NCBI GenBank assembly: GCA_030608725.1
Contig: JAUWDP010000054.1
Location: forward strand, 1 to 7,063
Source: Candidatus Bathyarchaeota archaeon
Lineage (GTDB): Archaea; Thermoproteota; Bathyarchaeia; TCS64
DNA: 7,063 nucleotides
Direction: 5' to 3'
The notes under the pieces were generated by a model. The model was given only the letters and a program-made list of their open reading frames with translations. It had not been told where the DNA came from and ran no database searches. Below, piece by piece: positions 1 to 5,096 of the stretch (position 1 is the first letter of the stretch; the number at the start of each line of letters is the position of its first letter). A program made the translations under genes and the position numbers.

Positions 1-1
1 C

Positions 2-781
2 GACAAGGACCACTGCGAAGCGGGGGAACCCGTTCTCGTTGTGGAGGGGCTCGAGGCGCTGGACGACCGTGACCTCCGAGCCCTGCGGGGAGTGAAGCTG
101 GAGGTCTGCGCCTCCGAGATACTGGGGATAGCCGGAGTAGAGGGAAACGGTCAGACGGAGCTGATTGAGACCCTCATGGGGCTGAGGAAGCCCACGGCGG
201 GGAAGATTACGCTCAACGGCTCCGAGATCACCTCATCATCCCCCGGGGAGAGGATCAGAGCCGGGGTCTCCCACGTACCCGAGGACAGGCACAAGAGGGG
301 TATAGTATCAGACTTTTCGGTGATGGAGAACCTCATACTAGGCAGCCACAGGAACACAGAATTCACGAAATGGGGCCGAATCCTCGACCTAGCTAAGACT
401 TCCACCTACTCAGACAAGCTGATCGAGGACTACTCCATAGACACGCCATCCAAGAACACCCTCGCGGGGAACCTCTCAGGGGGCAACCAGCAGAGGCTCG
501 TAGTCGCGAGAGAGTTCAGCAGAGAGCCCAAGCTCATCATAGCAGCCCAACCTACGAGGGGCCTGGACGTGGGAGCTACGGAGTACGTCCGGAGGAAGCT
601 TCTGGAGATGAGGGACCAGGGCAGCGCCGTGCTCCTGCTCTCCGCAGACCTTGACGAGATCTGGGCTATCAGCGACAGGATCGCGGTGATCTACGAGGGC
701 AGGATCGTGGCGACGAGGGATCCAAAAGAGACCTCCGAGCAGGAGCTGGGGCTTCTCATGGCTGGTGGTAGAGATAACTGA
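2..781 (+). CDS. Nucleoside/simple-sugar ABC importer ATPase, C-terminal domain (5' partial)
   Basis: This is the second nucleotide-binding domain of a duplicated ATPase of the BMP/YufO-RbsA type, which powers uptake of nucleosides or simple sugars at the inner face of the membrane. A GTG at 41 could be read as a start, but the frame is open to the left edge and the 13 preceding residues (ending PVLVVEGL) fit the usual linker into the second domain, so the gene begins outside the window. Counting from the GTG codon, the Walker A equivalent is GVEGNGQTE (32-40), with Gln in place of the Lys. The signature is LSGGNQQ (145-151). The Walker B region reads AAQPTRGLDVG (168-178), with Gln at the usual catalytic Glu, and a SADLDEI stretch (201-207) occupies the switch region. 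These substitutions are normal for the second domain of this family; the catalytic first domain should lie upstream. The 3' end overlaps the next permease frame. Family is secure; substrate is inferred. Confidence 0.93.
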   Translation, partial: DKDHCEAGEPVLVVEGLEALDDRDLRALRGVKLEVCASEILGIAGVEGNGQTELIETLMGLRKPTAGKITLNGSEITSSSPGERIRAGVSHVPEDRHKRGIVSDFSVMENLILGSHRNTEFTKWGRILDLAKTSTYSDKLIEDYSIDTPSKNTLAGNLSGGNQQRLVVAREFSREPKLIIAAQPTRGLDVGATEYVRRKLLEMRDQGSAVLLLSADLDEIWAISDRIAVIYEGRIVATRDPKETSEQELGLLMAGGRDN

Positions 782-1874
782 GGTTAAGGCGACTGAGGTG
801 GAAGAGAGCAGAGTGCTCAGTCGATTTCTACCGATTGTATCAACGATTAAGGCAGTGTTCGTCCAGATCTTGGCAATACTGCTCGCTTTCGTCACCGGGG
901 CAATCGTTCTCAGCCTCACAGGCTACTCGCCCCTCCAAGCGTACTCCGCCATGTACAGGGGAGCCTTCGGTAACATGTACGGCATCGGGCAGACGCTGGC
1001 GAAGGCGACGCCCATCACGTTCACGGCCCTCGCGTTCCTGTTCGCCTTCAAGAGCGGTCTCTTCAACATCGGCGCCGAGGGGCAGCTCATCATTGGAGCC
1101 ATGGCATCGGCGGTCGTCGGGATCTCATTCAATGGATTGCCCGCGCCGGTCCACATCGCACTGGCCCTCCTAGCCGGAGCCGTGGCTGGAGGGCTCTGGG
1201 GCTTCATACCGGCCTTCCTGAGGGCCAAGTACGGGGCTCACGAGGTCATCACGACTATGATGCTGAGCTACGTGGCTATGTACCTGACAAGCTACATGGT
1301 CAACTATCCCTTCAAGGCTCCCGGCTGGGTGGCCCAGACCATACCCGTCTCGGAGTCCGCGAGGCTTCCCCGGATCCTGCCTCCGTCGCAGCTCTCCGCA
1401 TCACTCTATCTGGTGGTCCTGCTGGTGGTGCTCACAGAGTACGTCCTGAAGAGGACCGTCTTGGGCTTCGAGTTGAGAGCGACGGGGCTGAACCCCGACG
1501 CAGCGGAGAACGCAGGCATCAACGTCAACAGGGGGATGATACTGGCCCTCGTCATCAGCGGTGCCATAGCGGGGCTCGGAGGCTCCGGTGAGATCCTGGG
1601 GGTCCACAGGCGATTCATAGACGGCTTCTCCCCCGGCTACGGATGGGACGGGCTAGCCGTGGCCCTCGTCGGGGGGCTGAATCCTGTGGGGGCCCTCTTC
1701 GCGGCGATCCTCTTCGGCGCACTCAGGAGCGGTGGTATGGTGATGACCCGGGTGACAGGGGTACCCCTTGACATCGTCTTCCTCCTCCAGTCACTGGTGA
1801 TCATCTTCGTGGCGGCCCCGAAGATGATCAGAACACTACTGAAAAGGAGCGGTCTGAAATGGTTGGGATCATAG
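765..1874 (+). CDS. ABC transporter permease, YufP-like (nucleoside/simple sugar)
   Basis: This is an integral membrane permease of the branched-chain/ribose type (BPD_transp_2), 369 residues, one of two different subunits forming the channel of the importer. Family marks are FNIGAEGQL near residues 100-108, the stretch GAHEVITTMML near 157-167, the cytoplasmic ATPase-contact loop ELRATGLNPDAAENAGINV near 236-254, and GYGWDGLAVALVGGLNPVG near 291-309. Several hydrophobic segments span the protein. The start is uncertain. GTG at 765 overlaps the ATPase gene by 17 bases but has no well-spaced ribosome site. In-frame GTG codons at 798 and 813 lie just after the upstream stop, and the one at 813 has GAGGTGG (795-801) in front, so the protein may be 16 residues shorter. 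The tail overlaps the next permease by 16 bases. Family and role are clear; nucleoside is the likeliest substrate from the YufO/P/Q resemblance, but this is inferred. Confidence 0.94.
   Translation: MVEITEVKATEVEESRVLSRFLPIVSTIKAVFVQILAILLAFVTGAIVLSLTGYSPLQAYSAMYRGAFGNMYGIGQTLAKATPITFTALAFLFAFKSGLFNIGAEGQLIIGAMASAVVGISFNGLPAPVHIALALLAGAVAGGLWGFIPAFLRAKYGAHEVITTMMLSYVAMYLTSYMVNYPFKAPGWVAQTIPVSESARLPRILPPSQLSASLYLVVLLVVLTEYVLKRTVLGFELRATGLNPDAAENAGINVNRGMILALVISGAIAGLGGSGEILGVHRRFIDGFSPGYGWDGLAVALVGGLNPVGALFAAILFGALRSGGMVMTRVTGVPLDIVFLLQSLVIIFVAAPKMIRTLLKRSGLKWLGS
795..801 (+). promoter_or_regulatory. Possible ribosome-binding site favouring a later permease start
   Basis: GAGGTGG is a strong Shine-Dalgarno match lying 11 bases before an in-frame GTG at 813. 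If used, the first permease begins at 813, about 31 bases after the ATPase stop, rather than at 765 inside the ATPase gene. The evidence is sequence match and spacing only. Confidence 0.35.
1846..1849 (+). promoter_or_regulatory. Ribosome-binding site for the second permease
   Basis: GGAG lies within an AAAAGGAGC context, 9 bases before the ATG at 1859 and inside the end of the upstream permease gene. It matches the archaeal and bacterial anti-Shine-Dalgarno sequence and fixes the start of the second permease despite the gene overlap. Confidence 0.6.
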
Positions 1875-2785
1875 ACATAATCAACGTCGGCCTCTTCGCC
1901 GCGGCCCTAAGGATGGCCACTCCCATAGCGTACGCCTCCCTGGGGGGCATCTTCTCAGAGCGCGTGGGGGTCATGAACATCGGCCTCGAGGGGATGATGC
2001 TGCTGAGCGCGTTCACGGGCGTGGCTGTCACCTACTACACGGCGAACCCCTGGCTGGGGGTGGTAGGGGCGGTCCTCGTCGGCGGTCTGATGGGCTTCTT
2101 CCATGCCTTGCTGACGGTGAAGTTCAGCGGAGACCAGGTCGTGAGCGGGACCGGGATAAACATATTCGCCATGGGCTTCACGGCGTACATGAGCCAGGTC
2201 CTCTGGGGCTCCCGGGGGGCCTCCGAGAGCGTCTCAGGCCTCAAGCCCATATCGATTCCCATACTGAAGGACCTGCCCGTCCTCGGCCCCATCCTGGGAA
2301 CCCACACACCCCTCGTCTTCATCATGCTCCTCGCCGTGGTGCTCTCATACATCCTCCTCTTCAGGACGCCTCTGGGCCTCAGGATCAGGGCCGTGGGGGA
2401 ACATCCGACCGCGGCGGACACGGCTGGCATCGATGTCCACAGGGTCAAGTACCTCTGCGTCACGCTGAGCGGGATGTTCGCGGGCCTGGGTGGGGCCTTC
2501 ATGAGCCTGGGCCACCTGAGCCTCTTCACCTACGGGATGACCGGTGGGAGGGGCTTCATAGCGATGGCGGCGATGATATTCGGGAAGTGGATGCCCTTCG
2601 GGGCCTTCGGAGCGAGCCTTCTCTTCGGTTTCTCGGACGCGCTTCAGATGAGGCTCCAGTCCCTGGGGCTGCTGCCCCCCCAGATAATCCTCACCATCCC
2701 CTATGTCCTCACCGTGGCGGTGCTCAGTGGGGTCGTGGGTAGAGCGAAGGCCCCCAGTGACTACAAGCCCTACGAGAAGGAGTGA
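1859..2785 (+). CDS. ABC transporter permease, YufQ-like (nucleoside/simple sugar)
   Basis: This second, shorter permease (308 residues) pairs with the YufP-like subunit to form the membrane channel. Recognisable stretches are LGGIFSERVGVMNIGLEGMM near residues 28-47, VSGTGINIFAMGF near 97-109, the ATPase-contact loop LRIRAVGEHPTAADTAGIDV near 174-193, and GGRGFIAMAAMIFGKWMPFG near 229-248, all typical of the smaller subunit of BMP-type importers. The protein is mostly hydrophobic with short polar loops. The ATG at 1859 is preceded by GGAG at 1846-1849 with a 9-base gap, which supports this start. It overlaps the preceding gene by 16 bases, so translation is probably coupled. The operon appears to end here: the next gene converges from the other strand after 64 bases. 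No solute-binding protein follows, so it is probably upstream of the window. Length and motifs look intact. Confidence 0.94.
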   Translation: MVGIIDIINVGLFAAALRMATPIAYASLGGIFSERVGVMNIGLEGMMLLSAFTGVAVTYYTANPWLGVVGAVLVGGLMGFFHALLTVKFSGDQVVSGTGINIFAMGFTAYMSQVLWGSRGASESVSGLKPISIPILKDLPVLGPILGTHTPLVFIMLLAVVLSYILLFRTPLGLRIRAVGEHPTAADTAGIDVHRVKYLCVTLSGMFAGLGGAFMSLGHLSLFTYGMTGGRGFIAMAAMIFGKWMPFGAFGASLLFGFSDALQMRLQSLGLLPPQIILTIPYVLTVAVLSGVVGRAKAPSDYKPYEKE

Positions 2786-2849
2786 GGTCAAACCGGGCTT
2801 TTACCTCGTGCTTGATTGAGAGGGGGTATGCGGGCTGACCTGTCTTGGT
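2786..2849. other. Short convergent intergenic region
   Basis: These 64 bases separate the end of the ABC importer operon (plus strand) from the end of the MFS gene (minus strand). There is a short CTTTTAC run near 2799-2805 that could serve as a weak archaeal-type termination signal for the plus-strand operon. I see no convincing stem-loop and no small gene. Confidence 0.4.
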
Positions 2850-3986
2850 CTATTCCACCTTAACCCCTAGCTGGAGTATCCCCAGACCAATGAAGTAGGT
2901 GACCGCGGTCACGATGAATATCGGGTAGAGGCCGAAGTAGTCGGCTATGTACGCCGCGGCTATCGACGCTATGGGTCCGACGATGGTATTAGGAATAGAC
3001 GACAGGGCGAAGCCCACACCCCTCTGTCTTGGGGGTGAGAGCCTGGCCGTCATGGTCATGTTCGCCGGCATGCTGAGTATCCCGAAGAACCTCTGGGCGA
3101 GGTAGAAGAGCATGAAGGGCCAGAACTCCTTCAGGACAATGGCGAGGACGAAGCACACGTAGGACGCGAATAGGGTGCCCACCAGCCACCTCTTGACGCC
3201 GAACCTGGAGCAGAGCTCCCCGCCGAGGGGCGAAGCGATTATTCCCAACAGCGAGCTGGCGCTCAGCATCACTCCTATCTGTGAGATGGTCCATCCTTGG
3301 GACTCTGCCAGCCAGATGGCGAGGAAGCCCGTGGTGAGCCCTCCACCGAACCTCCTGATGGTTCCTGAGAGGAGGAAGACGATCATGTCCATGTTGAGTA
3401 GCTTCTCTACTGTCCCTTCCTCATCCCACTCCTCCTCAACGTCCCCACGCTCAACCTCGTCAGTGGGCTTAACGAAGTATAGGGCCACGAGGCCGAGGAG
3501 GATGGGGATGACCCAGAAGTTATAGACCTGGCGCCACTGGAACGCGAAGAACCCCATGAGGATAGTGATGGAGAGGGGCCCCATTGCGACCCCGGTGGTC
3601 CCCCCTGCGTTCCAGATCCCCAGCGCCCTGGATCTGTCCCTAGGCCGTGTGGTTTCCGAGACGTAGCTCTGGGACGGGGGGTGATAGAGTGTGGAGGTGA
3701 GGGTCATGAGAGTCGAGGCAACGATGTACATCCAGGGGTTCGCCGAGATGCTGCCCAGGAAGGCGCCCACCGCCGCCATCACGATGCTCACGGCTATCAG
3801 CCTCTTGGCCCCAAACCTGTCGGATAGGAACCCCGTCGGCACCGCGAAGAATATCTGGATGAGGGACGGGATGGCCACGAGGAGGCCTACCTGCTGGTAT
3901 GACAGGCTGAACTCATCCTTGAGGATCGGGAAGAGTGTGGAGCGCATGTTTCCAGCTGCATGCACCAAGACGTGCGTCAGCACCAT
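2850..3986 (-). CDS. Major facilitator superfamily transporter, substrate unknown
   Basis: This is a secondary transporter of the MFS fold, 378 residues from the first ATG, with about 12 hydrophobic segments. The MFS motif A is GFLSDRFGAKR (52-62), repeated more weakly in the second half as GGELCSRFGVKR (255-266). The stretch YHPPSQSYVS followed by ALGIWNAGG (101-129) resembles the fosmidomycin-resistance/sugar-permease branch. A strongly acidic loop (about 176-191) separates the two six-helix halves, as expected for the central cytoplasmic loop. The start is unclear. ATG at 3986 leaves almost no cytoplasmic N terminus and has no ribosome site. The same frame is open back to a TGA at 4047-4049, with a GGTGA followed six bases later by ATA (4038-4040). 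An in-frame ATG lies beyond that stop at 4062-4064. The gene follows the AOR remnant in the same direction, so carrying an organic acid or other AOR-related compound is a guess. Confidence 0.9.
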   Translation of the reverse strand: MVLTHVLVHAAGNMRSTLFPILKDEFSLSYQQVGLLVAIPSLIQIFFAVPTGFLSDRFGAKRLIAVSIVMAAVGAFLGSISANPWMYIVASTLMTLTSTLYHPPSQSYVSETTRPRDRSRALGIWNAGGTTGVAMGPLSITILMGFFAFQWRQVYNFWVIPILLGLVALYFVKPTDEVERGDVEEEWDEEGTVEKLLNMDMIVFLLSGTIRRFGGGLTTGFLAIWLAESQGWTISQIGVMLSASSLLGIIASPLGGELCSRFGVKRWLVGTLFASYVCFVLAIVLKEFWPFMLFYLAQRFFGILSMPANMTMTARLSPPRQRGVGFALSSIPNTIVGPIASIAAAYIADYFGLYPIFIVTAVTYFIGLGILQLGVKVE

Positions 3987-4046
3987 GATGAGGAGGCTTC
4001 TGCTGAGCAGTTTGGTCCTCTCGTTTGCGTTCTCCCCTATTTCAAG

Positions 4047-4051
4047 TCACC
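4047..4051 (-). promoter_or_regulatory. Perfect GGTGA ribosome-binding-like site upstream of the MFS gene
   Basis: On the minus strand GGTGA is followed six bases later by an in-frame ATA codon (4038-4040), and the first ATG is 60 bases downstream. The TGA of this motif is also the stop that closes the MFS frame upstream. The site therefore suggests either a non-standard start giving about 18 more N-terminal residues, or a chance match. Confidence 0.3.
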
Positions 4052-4080
4052 TGATGTGGTCCATCCTACTGTACGTCCCG

Positions 4081-4097
4081 TTATATGGATTTATTGG
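4081..4097 (-). promoter_or_regulatory. Possible archaeal TATA-type promoter for the MFS gene
   Basis: Read on the minus strand, the A/T-rich patch contains CCAATAAATCC and then CATATAAC, in otherwise GC-rich DNA and directly after the AOR stop codon. A TATA box here would place transcription starts around 4058-4068, close to the ATG at 4062-4064. It suggests the MFS gene has its own promoter. No clear BRE element is visible, so this stays tentative. Confidence 0.35.
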
Positions 4098-4099
4098 CC

Positions 4100-4770
4100 C
4101 TACACCCTGAGACCCTTCATGCTGGACTCTAGGTCCTCGAGGCCGAGCCTCTGAAGGGTCTCTGCCTTGGGTATACCCCTCTCGTCCCAACCTAGGGTCT
4201 CGAAGTAGGTCAGCCGCTTCCTCTCCACCAGCTCCCGGTCCGTCGTCCTCCCCTTCCACGGCCCTCTGGGAAGGGGCTCGTAGAACCTCGGCGGGTTGTC
4301 ATCGTCCTCGATTGGAGTCCAGGTCACGTCAGGTCCGCCCAGTAGCAGGAGGGCCTTCTGGAGGGTGACTATCCTGGGACCGGTCACCCTACGCCAGTTG
4401 TCAATGGTGATGGGATGCCCCGTGATGGCCTTGGCCAGGCTGAATATAATGTTCTGGGGCGTCCGGGCGAAGCTGCAGATGACCCCGGAGTCGCTGAAGA
4501 CGGCACCCGAGAGCTCCCTGAAGCCATCCGATGCGACGCTCGTGTGGTCCCCTCCCTGCACGTTGACGGCGTAGCTGATGTCGTGGGCGAGGAAATCGTG
4601 GTCGCTCCTCGTCCCGTGGGCCCCCACCTCGATCCCCTTGACGTGGACCACGTAGGGCATGCAGTCCACCCCCTTCATCTCACCATCTTCTTGGCCGCTC
4701 TGTATGTGCCCTCAGCAAGGATGTCGCCGATCCCCTCGCGCTTCGCCATAATCCACATGAGCCTGTCGAA
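4100..4770 (-). pseudogene. Aldehyde:ferredoxin oxidoreductase remnant (C-terminal third, frameshifted)
   Basis: This is the tail of a tungsten-pterin aldehyde:ferredoxin oxidoreductase family enzyme, which oxidises aldehydes to acids and passes electrons to ferredoxin in the cytoplasm. From 4770 down, one frame reads AKREGIGDILAEGTYRAAKK, a hallmark of the central AOR domain, and stops at TGA 4675-4677. The homology continues in another frame from 4678: VHVKGIEVGAHGTRSD, the late Cys region SDSGVICSF, then EPLPRGPWKG and YFETLGWDERGIP. Adding one G near 4682 would join the two as AAKKMGEMKGVDCMPY, so a single-base loss is the simplest explanation. About 225 residues remain of the family's usual 600 or so. 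The N-terminal pterin-binding domain and the first three iron-sulfur Cys ligands are missing. The 192-residue open frame at 4100-4678 (ATG overlapping the TGA) may be called a gene automatically, but it cannot be a working AOR by itself. Confidence 0.85.
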
Positions 4771-4962
4771 GGCCTCGACGCAGGGATAGTCGTGGCACTA
4801 GGCGCAGAGGTGGGGGACCTCGACCCCTGGGAAGGGCATGAAAACTCTGACCCTTGAGGCTTCGGGCCAGAACCAGCCCTCATGGTGGAGGCTGCATGCG
4901 AGCTCGCATCTTCTGCAGCCGGTGCAGCTCTCGTAGTCTCGCACTATCCAGATAGAAGTCAT
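4771..4962 (-). pseudogene. 4Fe-4S ferredoxin (AOR partner) remnant with in-frame stop
   Basis: From ATG 4960-4962 the minus strand encodes the start of a polyferredoxin-like electron-transfer subunit commonly found next to AOR genes. It reads YESCTGCRRCELACSLHHEG, with cluster Cys at 13, 16, 19 and 23, then SRVRVFMPFPGVEVPHLCA and a TAG (4798-4800, codon 55), followed by CHDYPCVEA. Family members usually carry Gln or a similar residue at the TAG position (CQQC or CAQC), so one C-to-T change from CAG explains the stop. The next expected residues (CP and the remaining cluster motifs) are absent: at about 4770 the same frame passes straight into AOR sequence. GGTG lies five bases before the ATG, which supports the start. 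Only about 64 codons remain of an expected 150 or so. Stop plus fusion make it a pseudogene. Confidence 0.82.
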
Positions 4963-5096
4963 GTTGACACCAGAATGGGGGGGTTATTTTGGGGTTTGTT
5001 GTATCAATGGTGTAGGTCCTTGAACGATAGTAGGTGGTTATACAGGTTTAGCGTTGTGGGCTCCGTGTGGAAGTGGCTTCACAGGCCATGTGGCGC
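4963..5096. other. Intergenic region between helicase end and ferredoxin remnant
   Basis: This 134-base gap is A/T-richer than its surroundings. On the minus strand it holds two TATA-like patches, AAAATAA (4984-4990, about 25 bases before the ferredoxin ATG) and TGTATAAC (about 5036-5044), either of which could have been the promoter of the ferredoxin-AOR genes. A run of seven G lies at 4977-4983. I see no RNA gene or open frame of note. Confidence 0.35.

Noticed and set aside
32..180. Degenerate Walker A and Walker B residues in the ABC ATPase as a sign of inactivation
   Set aside because: Gln in place of Lys and AAQPTRGLD in Walker B are normal in the second nucleotide-binding domain of BMP/YufO-type ATPases.
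476..919. 147-codon minus-strand open frame across the ATPase/permease junction
   Set aside because: It is antisense to well-supported ABC transporter genes and shows no recognisable domain.
4415..4789. 124-codon open frame on the plus strand over the ferredoxin/AOR remnant
   Set aside because: It lies opposite clear AOR coding similarity on the minus strand; its composition (Asp/Val/Pro-rich) is that of an antisense shadow in GC-rich DNA, and no family is recognisable.
4680..4883. 67-codon minus-strand open frame (Ser/Arg/Pro-rich)
   Set aside because: It is an out-of-frame reading of the ferredoxin/AOR remnant; the adjacent frame has the Cys motifs and AOR homology.
4963..5096. Possible RNA gene or CRISPR-like element in the gap
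   Set aside because: No repeated units, no tRNA-like arms and no strong hairpin could be seen.
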